This document shows positions 26,821-36,997 of a stretch of DNA of 64,000 nucleotides, one piece after another. The notes beneath the pieces are model-generated. The model did no database searches and was not told where the DNA came from. It saw only the letters and a program-made list of their open reading frames with translations. This stretch comes from Archangium lipolyticum (lineage in GTDB: Bacteria > Myxococcota > Myxococcia > Myxococcales > Myxococcaceae): NCBI RefSeq assembly GCF_024623785.1, contig NZ_JANKBZ010000008.1, positions 339,605 to 403,604 on the forward strand, in the 5' to 3' direction. The position numbers and the translations under genes were made by a program. How positions within the stretch are numbered: the stretch's first letter is position 1; each line of letters opens with the position of its first letter.

Positions 26821-28545
26821 ATGGATCTGCCCCCCTTCATAGCGTGTCCCACTTGTGGACTGCGCGTCGCCCAGGGCACCGAGAAGTGCCCTCATGACGG
26901 CACGGTGCTAGGTGACGACTCCGCCTCCGGCAAGACGCGGCTGACGCCGGCCCAACCGAGTCCCGCCGTCGCCATGCCCGCCCAGACCCAGCCGGCCATG
27001 GGCGCTGGGGCCTTCAAGGGCGGCCCCGGGTCACAGGTCGGCATCCCGAGCGTCGCCGACCCGCTGCTCGGCACGCAGCTGGGTGAGTACATCATCCAGG
27101 AGCAGATCGGCATCGGCGGCATGGGCATCGTCTACCGGGGCGAGCAGCCGTTGATTGGCAAGAAGGTGGCCATCAAGGTCCTGCGGCCCGACGTGGGCGA
27201 TCAATCCATGTACGTGGAGCGGTTGCTCGTCGAGGCCCGCGCGGTCAACGCCATCCGCCACCGGGGAATCATCGACATCTTCAGCTTCGGCAAGATGCCG
27301 GATGGCCGCCAGTACTTCGTCATGGAGTACCTGGAGGGCAGCCCGCTCGACACCTGGCTCGACCTCCGCGGGCCGCTCTCCGTGCACGAGGCGATCCGGC
27401 TGTCCGACGAAATCCTGGACGCGCTCACCGCCGCGCACGAGGCCGGCGTCATCCACCGCGACCTCAAGCCCAACAACATCTTCCTGGCGCGGCAGCCCGG
27501 CGGCGGCCACTACGTGAAGGTGTTGGACTTCGGACTGGCCAAGCAGCTGTCCAACAGCCCGGGGCTCTCGCAGCAGACGCTGCACGGGTTGATCATCGGC
27601 ACGCCGGAGTACATGGCGCCGGAGCAGGTGCGCGGCGATCCGGTGAGCCCCAAGACGGACCTCTACGCCTTCGGCATCATCCTCTTCCAACTGCTGACCG
27701 GGCAGCGCCCCTTCACGGCCCGGGCGCCCATGGAGTACCTGGTCCACCACCTGGAGCACACGCCGCCCTCGCCGCTCGAGCTGAAGCCGGAGCTGCCCCC
27801 CGCGCTCGCGAAGCTCGTGCTGAGACTGCTGGAGAAGGCACCGGCCGCGCGCCCCTCGGCGGAAGAGGTGCGTGCCAGTCTCCAGGAAATCCTGGACGGC
27901 CTGCCTATCCCGGAAGGAATGCGCCCCTCGCGCGAGATGCGGAGCATCCTGGTGGCCGGCCCGGAAGTCCGGCCCGTCCTACCGCCACCGCCACTGCCAC
28001 CGCCACCACGGGAAAAGCCGGAAGTGAGCGCGGCCCCGAGCGGCAAGCCCCAGCGCTTCTCCACCCGGACCCGTCTGGTGGCGGGAGTGGCCGCCGGGTT
28101 GCTCCTGCTCACCGCTGGCGTGGCGGTGCTGCTGCGGAGCCCGGATCCGAAGCCCGAGGCCACGCCCCCGGCCAGCTCCGTGACCGAGGCCCCGGCGAAG
28201 CCCCCTCCGGCCGCGCCCTCCACCGAGCTCGCCGCCAACCCCGGCCCCACCGTTCCCCCTCCCGTCGTGGAGAACACCCCGCCAGGTCCAACTCCCGTGG
28301 AGACCCCTTCCCGCGTGAGCGGCCCGTCCAAGGTGAACACCGAGCGCAAGCCGTACCTGCTCACGCGCATCGCGCGCCTGGAGCGGAGGCTGCGCGCGAG
28401 CTCGCTCTCCTCGGATGAGCAGGAGAGCGCGCGCCGCCTGCTGAACAAGGCACGCGTCAGGGCGGAGAGCGCCTCGACCGCCGACGAGCGCAAGCAGGTG
28501 CAGCTCAACCTCGACATCTGGGAGCGCCAGTACCTGAGGAACTGA
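26821..28545 (+). CDS. Hanks-type Ser/Thr protein kinase, membrane-anchored
   Basis: Serine/threonine kinase of 574 aa. An N-terminal zinc-ribbon-like pattern (CPTCG 9-13 and KCPHDG 22-27) is followed by a kinase domain (about 88-375) with the Gly loop GIGGMGIVYRG (97-107), catalytic Lys119, HRDLKPNN (212-219, D214), DFGLAK (236-241) and GTPEYMAPEQ. A Pro-rich linker, a membrane helix at about 422-441, and a helical C-terminal tail with a Pro/Ala-rich start follow. All catalytic residues are present, so it should be active. Followed 42 bp later by a membrane-protein gene that may be in the same unit. Confidence 0.92.
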   Translation: MDLPPFIACPTCGLRVAQGTEKCPHDGTVLGDDSASGKTRLTPAQPSPAVAMPAQTQPAMGAGAFKGGPGSQVGIPSVADPLLGTQLGEYIIQEQIGIGGMGIVYRGEQPLIGKKVAIKVLRPDVGDQSMYVERLLVEARAVNAIRHRGIIDIFSFGKMPDGRQYFVMEYLEGSPLDTWLDLRGPLSVHEAIRLSDEILDALTAAHEAGVIHRDLKPNNIFLARQPGGGHYVKVLDFGLAKQLSNSPGLSQQTLHGLIIGTPEYMAPEQVRGDPVSPKTDLYAFGIILFQLLTGQRPFTARAPMEYLVHHLEHTPPSPLELKPELPPALAKLVLRLLEKAPAARPSAEEVRASLQEILDGLPIPEGMRPSREMRSILVAGPEVRPVLPPPPLPPPPREKPEVSAAPSGKPQRFSTRTRLVAGVAAGLLLLTAGVAVLLRSPDPKPEATPPASSVTEAPAKPPPAAPSTELAANPGPTVPPPVVENTPPGPTPVETPSRVSGPSKVNTERKPYLLTRIARLERRLRASSLSSDEQESARRLLNKARVRAESASTADERKQVQLNLDIWERQYLRN

Positions 28546-28587
28546 CTTCCTCGCCCCCGGGACCGACGTGTGCCACCATGAGGCCGT

Positions 28588-29415
28588 ATGTTTCCCCTGG
28601 TGTTGGCGTTGCTCGTCGCGCAGACCCCCGCCCTGGCGGACGAGATCGAGGCGAAAGGGCTGGTGGTGATGGTCTCCCGCTACGAGGGCCTCACGCCCAT
28701 CGAGGCCGTCACCCTGGCGGATCGGCTCTCGAAGGCCCTGCGGGACGCCAACGTGCCGGTGGCGATGGACGCGCTCGAGGTGACCTCCAGGCTCGGTGAG
28801 CAGCGCGCCCCGGAGTCCTGCCAGGGCAAACCCGAGTGCTTCGCGAAGCTGGGACGCGAGCTCGGCGTGGCGGCGGTGGTGGTCATCGACTCGAGCAAGG
28901 TCTTCGATGATCTGCCCATGCGCATCACCCTGCAGGACACCCAGGAGGGTCAGACCATCTTCAAACGCAGCTACACCGCGTCCGCCCTTCGTCCCACGGA
29001 GCTGGACCTGGCCTTCCAGAGCGCCAGCCAGGAGATCAAGAAGACCCTCACGGGAGAGGACTCCCTGTCATCGGACACCCCCAGGGCGCCGAACCTCTCG
29101 CCCTCCGGGACCCAGGCTCCCGGTCTGACCGGACTCGGCCTGAGGCCCACGCCCGTGCACATCACCCGGATAGGGGCCGGGGTCGCCGGGGCGGCGGCCG
29201 TCACCTTCCTGGTGCTGGGGTTGTCCCAGGTCGCGCGGCTCCAGAGCGAGCGCTCCCCGGGCGTCTCCTCCTGGACCTACGACCAGGCGAGGGCGATCCG
29301 GGACAAGGCCAATACCCGGCTCACGGTCTCGGGCATCTTCGCCGGGGTCTCGGGCGCGCTGCTCGTCACGAGCTTCGTGCTGCCCTCGGAGCCGGCGCCG
29401 GAGCCGGCGAAGTAG
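28588..29415 (+). CDS. Exported membrane-anchored protein of unknown function
   Basis: Protein of 275 aa with an N-terminal signal peptide (cut near ALADE), a domain of about 130 residues with two Cys (CQGKPEC, about 73-79) and an ADRLSKALRDANVPVAMD helix-strand unit, a low-complexity Pro/Ser linker, and two hydrophobic helices near 195-212 and 245-265. The N-terminal domain has the look of periplasmic nucleotide- or ligand-binding proteins placed beside myxobacterial kinases, but I do not recognise the family. Possibly co-transcribed with the kinase. The stop lies 24 bp from the convergent receiver-kinase gene. Confidence 0.62.
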   Translation: MFPLVLALLVAQTPALADEIEAKGLVVMVSRYEGLTPIEAVTLADRLSKALRDANVPVAMDALEVTSRLGEQRAPESCQGKPECFAKLGRELGVAAVVVIDSSKVFDDLPMRITLQDTQEGQTIFKRSYTASALRPTELDLAFQSASQEIKKTLTGEDSLSSDTPRAPNLSPSGTQAPGLTGLGLRPTPVHITRIGAGVAGAAAVTFLVLGLSQVARLQSERSPGVSSWTYDQARAIRDKANTRLTVSGIFAGVSGALLVTSFVLPSEPAPEPAK

Positions 29416-29439
29416 GTCCAGTCCCCCGGTGTGCGCCCG

Positions 29440-30957
29440 TCAGTTGCGCAGCCTCGTGTGCTCGGGAGGACTGCGCGGCAGCCGCACACCGAAGGTGGTG
29501 CCATCGGACTCGGTGGACCGCACGTCGATGGTGCCGCCGTGCGCCCGGACGATGTGGTCCACGATGAAGAGCCCGAGGCCGATGCTGCGGCCCACGGAGT
29601 CCGCCTGGCTCGTTCCCCGCCGCATGGGCTCGAAGAGGTGTGAGAGGACGGTGAGCGGAATGGGAAGCCCCTGGTTGTGGACCTCCAGCACCACGCTCTC
29701 GGCGTCCCCGAGCGTCCGCACCAGGACTGGGGTCTCCGGCGGGCTGTACTTCAAGGCGTTGGTGATGAGGTTGGTGAGGATCTGCGCCACCCTGTCCGAG
29801 TCCCACTCTCCCTGCCCATCACCGGACGCCTCGAGCCGCACCTCGCGCTCGGGGAAGGACATCCGGGTCTCCTCCACCACGGTCCGGGTGAGGTGGTGCA
29901 GCTCCATGGGCATCCGATAGAGGGAGATGCCACCCCCCAGCCGGGCCTTCGTGAAGTCGAGCAGGTCGCGGATCATCCGGCTGGCGCGCTCGGCCGAGGA
30001 CTGGATGCGCACGAGCGTCTTGAGGGCGCGCTCGGCCATGTCCTCGCGGCGCAGCAGGCTCGCCACTCCCAGGGAGATGGCCGTGATGGGGTTGCGCAGA
30101 TCGTGGCTGACGATGCCGATGAGCTGCTGCTCGAAGTCGGCGCGCCGCCGCTCCTCGGCCCGGGCGGCCTCCTCGCTCCGCTTCTTCTCGCTGATGTCCC
30201 GGTAGAAGACGGCGATGCCCCCGTCGCGCGTGGGGTAGACGCTGACGTCCGTCCAGATGTTCCGGGGCGGGAAGTACTCCTCGAAATGCACCGGCACCCG
30301 CTCGCGCATGGCCCGGTTGTACTCGAGCCAATACTTTCTGTTCGGGTCCGCGGCCGCGGGCCAGACGTCCCAGAGCTTGCGATCCAGGCTCTTGGTGCGA
30401 GGTACTCCGGAGAGGCGCTCCTGGCTGCTGTTGACGAAGAGGATGCGGAAGTCCTTGTCGAGGACGAACAGCGCATCTCCGTGGTTCAGCACCTCCAGGA
30501 CGAGCTGGAGCCGCTCCTCCGCGAGCCCGGCCCGCGTGCGCTGCTCGGCGAAGCGCTTGCGGATGTCCTCCTTCTCCACCGCGTTGCGGACCGCGCGGAA
30601 GAGGCTCTCGGGCGTCACCTCCGACTTCACCAGGTAGTCGGACACCCCGCTCATGAGCGCCTCGACCGCGATCCGCTCGTTCCCTCGCCCGGTCAGCATC
30701 ACGACGGGCGGGCGGAGGTACCCCTCCTCGGCCCGCAGCCGGCGGAGGAAGTCCAGTCCGCTGAGGCCTGGCAGCTCGTAGTCGAGGAGGACGCAATCCA
30801 CCGACTCGCGCGCGCAGAGCTCGAAGGCCTTGTCCACGTCCTCTTCTTCCAGGAAGCGGAAGGTGTACTCCCCGGTCTGCTCCAGGTACGTCCGGAACAC
30901 GTGCCGATCCTCTGGACTGTCCTCCAGGAGGAGCAACGTCACGACGCGAGCACTCAT
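29440..30957 (-). CDS. Receiver-PAS-histidine kinase, third gene of the phytochrome operon
   Basis: Hybrid protein of 505 aa with the receiver at the N-terminus (about 5-125, phospho-acceptor D59 in LLDYELPG), a coiled linker, a PAS domain (about 150-255), HisKA with H285 in SHDLRNPITAI, and HATPase_c. An N-terminal receiver driving a kinase suggests it is phosphorylated from upstream and relays the signal on. Its ATG overlaps the stop of the single-domain receiver (ATGA), which in turn overlaps the phytochrome gene, so the three are made together. Predicted chain: BphP to Rcp1-like receiver and/or to this receiver-kinase. Confidence 0.87.
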   Translation of the reverse strand: MSARVVTLLLLEDSPEDRHVFRTYLEQTGEYTFRFLEEEDVDKAFELCARESVDCVLLDYELPGLSGLDFLRRLRAEEGYLRPPVVMLTGRGNERIAVEALMSGVSDYLVKSEVTPESLFRAVRNAVEKEDIRKRFAEQRTRAGLAEERLQLVLEVLNHGDALFVLDKDFRILFVNSSQERLSGVPRTKSLDRKLWDVWPAAADPNRKYWLEYNRAMRERVPVHFEEYFPPRNIWTDVSVYPTRDGGIAVFYRDISEKKRSEEAARAEERRRADFEQQLIGIVSHDLRNPITAISLGVASLLRREDMAERALKTLVRIQSSAERASRMIRDLLDFTKARLGGGISLYRMPMELHHLTRTVVEETRMSFPEREVRLEASGDGQGEWDSDRVAQILTNLITNALKYSPPETPVLVRTLGDAESVVLEVHNQGLPIPLTVLSHLFEPMRRGTSQADSVGRSIGLGLFIVDHIVRAHGGTIDVRSTESDGTTFGVRLPRSPPEHTRLRN

Positions 30958-31409
30958 CTCCGGGTGCCCTCCCCTTCAGGGAGGACGATGTGGTCCAGCC
31001 AGAAGTCCTTGAAGAGTCGAATCATTCTCTCGAACCTCGGCAGATCCACCGGCTTGAGGAGGTAACCACTCGCGCCGTGCGCATATGCGCTCTGCACGTC
31101 CTTTGGGTTGCCCGAGGTGGAGAACACTAAGACGGGGATGCTCTTGAGGCGTGGGTCATTCTTGACATGCTCGAGCACCTGCCTGCCGTCCAGGCCAGCG
31201 AGGTTCAGATCCAGGAGGATGAGACCCGGCCAGGGCGCCTTCTCCGGATCCGCGTAGCGGCCAGTCTGGTGGAGGAACTCGAGCGCCTCCTCGCCCTCCG
31301 TGCAGCGATAGAGGGGGTTGGGGATGGACTCGCGCTGGAAGGTCATCTGGAGCATGTCGAAGTCCTCGTCGTTGTCCTCCACCACGAGGATGGGCGAAGC
31401 GCGTTTCAC
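30954..31409 (-). CDS. Single-domain response regulator (Rcp1-like)
   Basis: Stand-alone CheY-like receiver, 151 aa, of the subtype paired with phytochromes (Rcp1). Acidic pocket ED (11-12), phospho-acceptor D67 in LLDLNLAGLDG, Thr/Ser in FSTSG and Lys in YLLKPVDL are all present. The family has no output domain and works by docking to partners. GTG start at 31409 overlaps the phytochrome stop (GTGA). The C-terminal extension (DHIVLPEGEG) is typical of Rcp1-type dimerising receivers. Confidence 0.88.
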   Translation of the reverse strand: MKRASPILVVEDNDEDFDMLQMTFQRESIPNPLYRCTEGEEALEFLHQTGRYADPEKAPWPGLILLDLNLAGLDGRQVLEHVKNDPRLKSIPVLVFSTSGNPKDVQSAYAHGASGYLLKPVDLPRFERMIRLFKDFWLDHIVLPEGEGTRR

Positions 31410-33697
31410 GTCCCATCCTCCGTGGCGACGGGCTCCGTCTGCTCACCGCCGAGGGTGAAGAAGAAGGTGGTGCCCACGCCCGGTTGGGACTCCAGCCAGA
31501 TGCGGCCGTTGTGCCGCTCGATGAGGCGCTTGACGATCGTCAGCCCCGTGCCGGTGCCACCGCCGAACTTGTCGCGTCCGTGCAGCCGCTTGAAGATGCG
31601 GAAGACGGTGTCGTGGTACTCGGGCTTGATGCCGATTCCGTTGTCACGCACGTAGTAGGCGGTGGCCCCGTCGGGCGTGCTCGCGGAGCCGATCTCCACC
31701 CACCGCTTCTCCTTGTCGTTGTACTTGATGGCGTTGGTGAGGAGGTTGGTGAAGACCTCGGCCATCCGCACCCGATCGCACCGCGCGGGCGGCAGGGGGC
31801 TGGGGACGCGGACCTCCACCTGGGCCTCGTCGATGCGCGGCTTCATCAACTCCAGCACCGATGAGAGGACCTCGTTGAGATCCGTCTCCCGGAGGGAGAG
31901 CTCGGTGCGGCCCACCTGCGAGTAATGCAGGAGCGAGTTGATGAGGCTCTCCATGCGCTGCGTGAGCCGCACCACCGTGTCCATGCGCTTCTGGTTGGTG
32001 GGGTTGAGGCCACCGCCCTCCTCCCGCAGGACCAGGCTGGTGTAGTTGTGGATGCCCCGGAGCGGCTCCTTGAGATCATGTCCGGCGGCATAGGCGAAGG
32101 AGTCCAGCTCCACGTTGCTGCGCTCCAGCTCCGTGTTGAGCTTGAGCAGCTCCTCGCTGCGCTGCAGGACGATGTCGATGATGTTCCTGCGCAGCTCCTC
32201 CGCCGCCTCCACCTCGTAGTCCTTCCAGGGCAGGGACTTGCCGCGCACCGTCTCCTGCCAGAGGGCGAAGGACTTGCGCGGGTGGAGCCGGAGCTGGTCG
32301 TCACGCAGGTCCACCGGCTTGTTCGGGTTGCCGCCCCACTCCACCGTCTGCACCACCTCGGGGCGGAACCACAGGACGTAGTTGTGCCGGCCCCGGGACA
32401 TGGGAGCGGCGATGAGGCCGGCCGCGACGTCCTTGAAGCCCTCCGCCTCGGGGTAGTCCCGCGAGAGAAACGTGGTGGTGAACACCTCCCGTTGCTCCGG
32501 CCGCTCGCCCAGCCAGCGGATGAGGCTCTGGAGCTGCTCGTCCGAGGGAGCGGCGCCGACGATGGTCGTCTTGCCGTTGAAGTAGACGGCCGCGCCACTG
32601 GCGCCCGTGAGCTCGAGCAGCTCCGGAGGTGGATGGCAGAGCCCCTCGGCGAAGTCGAGGTTGCGCGTCATGCGCTCCAGCAGCCGGGCCTGGACGGACC
32701 TGGTCCGCAGGCGCTGGTCGTAGTCCTCCTGGCCCTCCTTGGTGGAGAGGAACGAGGACATGAACTCGCCGACGAACTCACACGCCGTGCGCACCTCGTA
32801 GGGGACGTACTTGGGGCCGGACACGTGCGTGCAGGAGATGAGGCCCCAGAGGCGCCCCTGCTCGAGGAGCGAGATGCTCATCGAGGCGAACGCCCCCATG
32901 TTGTGCAGGTACTCGAGGTGGATGGGCGACACGCTGCGCAGCACGCAGAAGGACATGTCGAGCGGTCCGAGCGCCGCCTCCTCTGGCAGCCCGAGCATGC
33001 GCGCGGGGACGTAGTCGACGGTCGGGATGATGCGCAGCCAGTTGAGGGTGTAGAGCTCGCGCGCCTGGCGGGGGATGTCCGAGGCGGGGAAGTGCAGGCC
33101 CAGGTACGGATCGGCTTTCTCCACCCGGTCCTCGGCGAGCACCTGGCCGTTCCAGTCCGCGTCGAAGCGATAGATGATGACGCGGTCGAAGCCGGTGAGC
33201 CGGCGCACCTCCCGCACGGCCTCCTCGCACAGGGCGCGCAGGTCCCTGGCGTCACGCAGGCGTGACATGGAGCCGCGCGCCTGGTGGTAGAAGCCGAAGA
33301 AGGGCAGCGCCTCCTGTTCGGTCGCGGGCTCGAGCTCGAGGATGAGCCGGCCCTTGTGCCGGTGCGCGATGCCATTGAAGAAGCGCTCCTGGCCATGGGC
33401 CTGGAGGGAGAGCTTGAGCGGGTTGTTGTCCGCGAGCCGCTCCGAGAGGAGGCTCGCGCGGACGCTGTCGGCCTGGGACGTCGGCAGGAGTGCCTCGAGC
33501 GCGGTCCCCAGCAGGGCCTGGGCCGGGACGCCGAGCAGCACCTGGGCATTCTCGCTGACCTGGCGGATCGTCAGCGTGGGCTCCTGAAGGACCAGCAGCA
33601 CCCCATGAGGTTGGATGCCTCCCGGAATGTGGATGGGCTCCTTGTCACAGTTGGTCAGATCCACCGCCTGACCGGGCCCGGCTGCATCCGTCCTCAT
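31406..33697 (-). CDS. bphP: Bacteriophytochrome histidine kinase
   Basis: Red/far-red light sensor kinase, 763 aa: PAS (about 10-115), GAF (about 140-310), PHY (about 320-500), HisKA (HDLKEPLRGI) and HATPase_c. The biliverdin-linking Cys is C17 (LTNCDKEP). Pocket residues line up with the Deinococcus numbering: Y176, D207 in PASDIP, R254, H260 and Y263. The position of the conserved D-ring His (290) is Thr (ISCTH). The PHY tongue has PRKSF and a W-x-E. ATG at 33697 follows GGAGGACG; the longer GTG start is less likely. No heme oxygenase gene for biliverdin is in the window. Operon with two signalling genes; divergent from the kinase at 33958. Confidence 0.93.
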   Translation of the reverse strand: MRTDAAGPGQAVDLTNCDKEPIHIPGGIQPHGVLLVLQEPTLTIRQVSENAQVLLGVPAQALLGTALEALLPTSQADSVRASLLSERLADNNPLKLSLQAHGQERFFNGIAHRHKGRLILELEPATEQEALPFFGFYHQARGSMSRLRDARDLRALCEEAVREVRRLTGFDRVIIYRFDADWNGQVLAEDRVEKADPYLGLHFPASDIPRQARELYTLNWLRIIPTVDYVPARMLGLPEEAALGPLDMSFCVLRSVSPIHLEYLHNMGAFASMSISLLEQGRLWGLISCTHVSGPKYVPYEVRTACEFVGEFMSSFLSTKEGQEDYDQRLRTRSVQARLLERMTRNLDFAEGLCHPPPELLELTGASGAAVYFNGKTTIVGAAPSDEQLQSLIRWLGERPEQREVFTTTFLSRDYPEAEGFKDVAAGLIAAPMSRGRHNYVLWFRPEVVQTVEWGGNPNKPVDLRDDQLRLHPRKSFALWQETVRGKSLPWKDYEVEAAEELRRNIIDIVLQRSEELLKLNTELERSNVELDSFAYAAGHDLKEPLRGIHNYTSLVLREEGGGLNPTNQKRMDTVVRLTQRMESLINSLLHYSQVGRTELSLRETDLNEVLSSVLELMKPRIDEAQVEVRVPSPLPPARCDRVRMAEVFTNLLTNAIKYNDKEKRWVEIGSASTPDGATAYYVRDNGIGIKPEYHDTVFRIFKRLHGRDKFGGGTGTGLTIVKRLIERHNGRIWLESQPGVGTTFFFTLGGEQTEPVATEDGT

Positions 33698-33957
33698 CAA
33701 CTCGTCCTCCACACGAGAGCCACATGCCACCCGTCCGGCCGGGCCGCCGCCTCCTTAGAGCAGAGTGGAGCCCCCCCTGCCCTCTCAGCTTGCGTCCAGC
33801 CAGCCCCTCGCTGGCCGAATGTTCAACTTCGAGCACCGGTTGGAGGCTCTGGTGGAGAGTGAAGAAGGTCGTGTCGGTCCCCGTCCATCCCCCTGGTATG
33901 GGACTCATCGGAAACAGGCCCGATAGAACCTCAACTCGGACACCGACATCGCGACAA

Positions 33958-36936
33958 ATGTTCATCGGTCTCAGTGAGATGCACGCGCGCACCCGCGAGC
34001 ACGACTGGGCCTCCACCCCCGTTGGACCGGTGGAGACCTGGCCCCAGAGCCTCAAGGCGCTCGTCCGGACACTGCTCTCGTCGAGCTACCCCATGGTGCT
34101 CACCTGGGGTCCGTCCTTCACCCAGTTCTACAACGATGCCTACTCGAAGCTGATCGGCGACGGACACCCGGCGGCGCTCGGCCTGGACATCCGGATCACC
34201 CTCGCCGCGTCGTGGGACACGCTCGGCCCGATGATCCATCAGGTGATGACCACCGGGGTGGCGAACTGGACGCCCGCCCTGATGCTCCTCATGGAGCGCT
34301 CCGGATACCGGGAGGAGGCCTACTTCAGCGTCTCCCATGCCCCCGCCGAGGACGACGAGGGGCGGATCGTCGGCATGCTCGCCGTCTGCAGCGAGGTGAC
34401 CCAGCAGGTGTTGGCCGAGCGGCGGACGCGGCTGCTGCGGGACCTGGCCTCCCGGGCGTCGGAGACCCGGAGCGTCGAGAAGACCTGCCGCGATGTCGCC
34501 GCCGCCATCTCCGGACACCCCCTGGACGTGCCCTTCGCTCACATCTACCTCCGCGGCCCGGACGGCAGGACGTTCACACGCCAGGGCGCCATCGGATTGG
34601 GAGAGGACGACCCCTCGAGCCCGGCCTCGGTGGATGTGGAGAAGGAGGGCGACCGCATCTGGAGCCTGAAGAGCGCGGCGGCTGGCGAGACGATCCTGCT
34701 GGAGGATGTCGAGCGCCGTGTCACGCTGACGGGAGGCCCGTGGAAGGACCCGGTCCGCTCGGCGCTGGTGATGCCCATTGCCTCCTCCGGGCAGACGGCC
34801 CCGCTCGGAGTGCTGGTGGTGGGGCTGAGCCCCAACCGCGCGCTCGACGAGGGGTACCGCTCCTTCTGCGAGCTGCTGGCGAGCCAGGTATCGGTGGCAC
34901 TGCGCAACGCCCGGGCCTACGAGGAGGAGCGCCAGCGCGCCGAGGCCCTGGCGGAGCTCGATCGCGCCAAGACGACCTTCTTCAGCAACATCAGCCACGA
35001 GTTCCGCACGCCGCTGACGCTGATGCTGGGACCCGTGGAGCATCTGCTCGCGGGGAGCGCGGGAGCACTGCCGGAGGCGGCCCGGTCCGAGCTCGAGGTG
35101 CTCCACCGCAACGCGGGGCGGTTGTTGCGGCTCGTCAACACGCTGCTCGACTTCTCCCGCCTGGAGGCCGGGCGGATCGAAGCCAGCTACGCGCCCCAGG
35201 AGCTCTCCGCGCTGACGGCGGATCTCGCGAGCAGCTTCCGCTCGACGGTGGAACGAGCGGGATTGAAGCTCACCGTGGACTGCCCGCCCCTGTCGCGGCC
35301 CGTCTACCTGGATCGGGACTCGTGGGAGAAGATCGTCCTCAACCTCGTCTCCAACGCCTTCAAGTTCACCTTCGAGGGGGAGATCTCCGTCCGCACCCGG
35401 GAGCGGAACGGGCGGGCCGTCCTCGAAGTGAAGGACACCGGAACGGGCATCGCCGCCGCGGAGCTGCCGCGCATCTTCGAGCGCTTCCACCGGGTGAGGG
35501 ACACCCGCTCCCGGACGCATGAGGGCACGGGCATCGGGCTGGCGTTGGTGCGGGAGCTGGTGGAGCTGCACGGGGGCACCGTGCGCGTGGACAGCACCGA
35601 GGGCCAGGGGACGACGTTCACCGTCGAGCTCCCCTTCGACGCCGCGCACCTGCCTCCCGAGCGCATCCGCGCTCCTCGGACCCTGGAGGCCACCACGACC
35701 GGCCCGGCCCCCTACATCCAGGAGGCCTCGCGGTGGTCCGGCGAGGAGGCTCCCGGGCCGCACGCACCGCGTCCGGACACTTCCGCCAAGACGGGGAGCA
35801 CCCCCCGCGGCCGCGTGCTGCTCGCCGACGACAACGCGGACATGCGGGACTACATCCGCCGGGTGCTGTCCTCCGAATTCGAGGTGGAGGCGGTGGCCGA
35901 CGGGCAGGCGGCCCTGGAGTCCGCGCTGGCCCACCCTCCGGACCTCGTCCTCTCGGACGTGATGATGCCGAGGCTGGACGGCGTGGGGCTGCTGCGCGCG
36001 CTCCGGGCCGCCCCGCATACGAAGGATCTGCCCATCCTCCTGTTGTCCGCCCGCGCGGGCGAGGAGGCCACCCTCGAGGGGCTCGCTTCTGGAGCGGATG
36101 ACTATCTCGTCAAGCCCTTCTCTGCCCGCGAGTTGCTGGCCCGGGTGAGGACGCGCTTCGAACTGGTGCGCATGCGCCAGGAGGTGGCCCGGGAGCGGGC
36201 CCAGGTGGAGAGCCTCATGGAGGCGGTGCGCGCACGCGATGACTTCCTCTCCGTCGCCTCCCACGAGCTGAAGACCCCGCTCACCTCGTTCCAGCTCAAC
36301 CTCAACGCCATCGAGCGGGGGTTGAGACATGTCTCCCACCCCAGCGTCGGCGAGCGGCTGGACGTGGCACGCCGCTCCGTCCGGCGGCTGGCGAGGCTCA
36401 TCGAGACGCTGCTGGACGTGTCGCAACTCACGACGGGCCGCCTGCAACTGGAGCCCGAACGGGTGGACCTGGCGACACTCGTCGGCGAGGTGGTGGCGGC
36501 CAGCGAGGAGGAGGCCCAGCGCCAGGGGACACCGCTGAACGTGCACCTCGAGTCGCCCCTGACGGGGTGCTTCGACCGCGACCGCATGGAGCAGGTGGTC
36601 CACCACCTGCTGTCCAATGCCTTGAAGTTCGGCCAGGGACGGCCCGTGGAGGTCTCCTTGCGGTCGGACGGCAGCGGTGCAGCGGTGCTGAGCGTCGTGG
36701 ACCATGGCATCGGAATCCCCCCAGCCGACCGGGCGCGCATCTTCGAGCGCTTCGAGCGGGCCGTCTCCGTGAAGAACTTCGGCGGCCTGGGGCTGGGCCT
36801 CTGGGTGACCCGGCAGGTGGTGGAGGCCCACCAGGGGGCCATCCGCGTCGAGGACACCCCGGGCGGTGGCGCGACCTTCCACATCCAGCTGCCGCGCCAT
36901 TGCCGTGGGGGAGGAGCCGGCACGGCTCCGAATTGA
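33958..36936 (+). CDS. Hybrid kinase with two transmitter modules (PAS-GAF-HK-receiver-HK)
   Basis: Soluble kinase of about 992 aa. Order: PAS-like sensor (about 10-130, [10 protein letters not shown] start), GAF (about 155-320), first HisKA with H347 (SHEFRTPLT), first HATPase_c, receiver with D667 ([11 protein letters not shown]), second HisKA with H769 ([10 protein letters not shown]) and second HATPase_c ending near 985. Both transmitters carry the ATP-binding boxes ([21 protein letters not shown]). The architecture allows an internal phosphorelay. The start is uncertain: ATG at 33958 or 33979, with an open frame upstream but no good ribosome site. It shares about 260 bp with the divergent phytochrome operon. 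Confidence 0.87.
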   Translation: MFIGLSEMHARTREHDWASTPVGPVETWPQSLKALVRTLLSSSYPMVLTWGPSFTQFYNDAYSKLIGDGHPAALGLDIRITLAASWDTLGPMIHQVMTTGVANWTPALMLLMERSGYREEAYFSVSHAPAEDDEGRIVGMLAVCSEVTQQVLAERRTRLLRDLASRASETRSVEKTCRDVAAAISGHPLDVPFAHIYLRGPDGRTFTRQGAIGLGEDDPSSPASVDVEKEGDRIWSLKSAAAGETILLEDVERRVTLTGGPWKDPVRSALVMPIASSGQTAPLGVLVVGLSPNRALDEGYRSFCELLASQVSVALRNARAYEEERQRAEALAELDRAKTTFFSNISHEFRTPLTLMLGPVEHLLAGSAGALPEAARSELEVLHRNAGRLLRLVNTLLDFSRLEAGRIEASYAPQELSALTADLASSFRSTVERAGLKLTVDCPPLSRPVYLDRDSWEKIVLNLVSNAFKFTFEGEISVRTRERNGRAVLEVKDTGTGIAAAELPRIFERFHRVRDTRSRTHEGTGIGLALVRELVELHGGTVRVDSTEGQGTTFTVELPFDAAHLPPERIRAPRTLEATTTGPAPYIQEASRWSGEEAPGPHAPRPDTSAKTGSTPRGRVLLADDNADMRDYIRRVLSSEFEVEAVADGQAALESALAHPPDLVLSDVMMPRLDGVGLLRALRAAPHTKDLPILLLSARAGEEATLEGLASGADDYLVKPFSARELLARVRTRFELVRMRQEVARERAQVESLMEAVRARDDFLSVASHELKTPLTSFQLNLNAIERGLRHVSHPSVGERLDVARRSVRRLARLIETLLDVSQLTTGRLQLEPERVDLATLVGEVVAASEEEAQRQGTPLNVHLESPLTGCFDRDRMEQVVHHLLSNALKFGQGRPVEVSLRSDGSGAAVLSVVDHGIGIPPADRARIFERFERAVSVKNFGGLGLGLWVTRQVVEAHQGAIRVEDTPGGGATFHIQLPRHCRGGGAGTAPN

Positions 36937-36997
36937 GGCGGTCCGTCAGGAAGAGCGGGCCGCCGCGTCCCTCCGGGCAGAACTTCCGGAGGGGCAC

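Noticed and set aside
24618..26879. Long minus-strand open frame opposite the WAVG-repeat protein
   Set aside because: Shadow frame of a high-GC repetitive gene; sequence is Arg/Gly/His/Pro-rich and without domain character.
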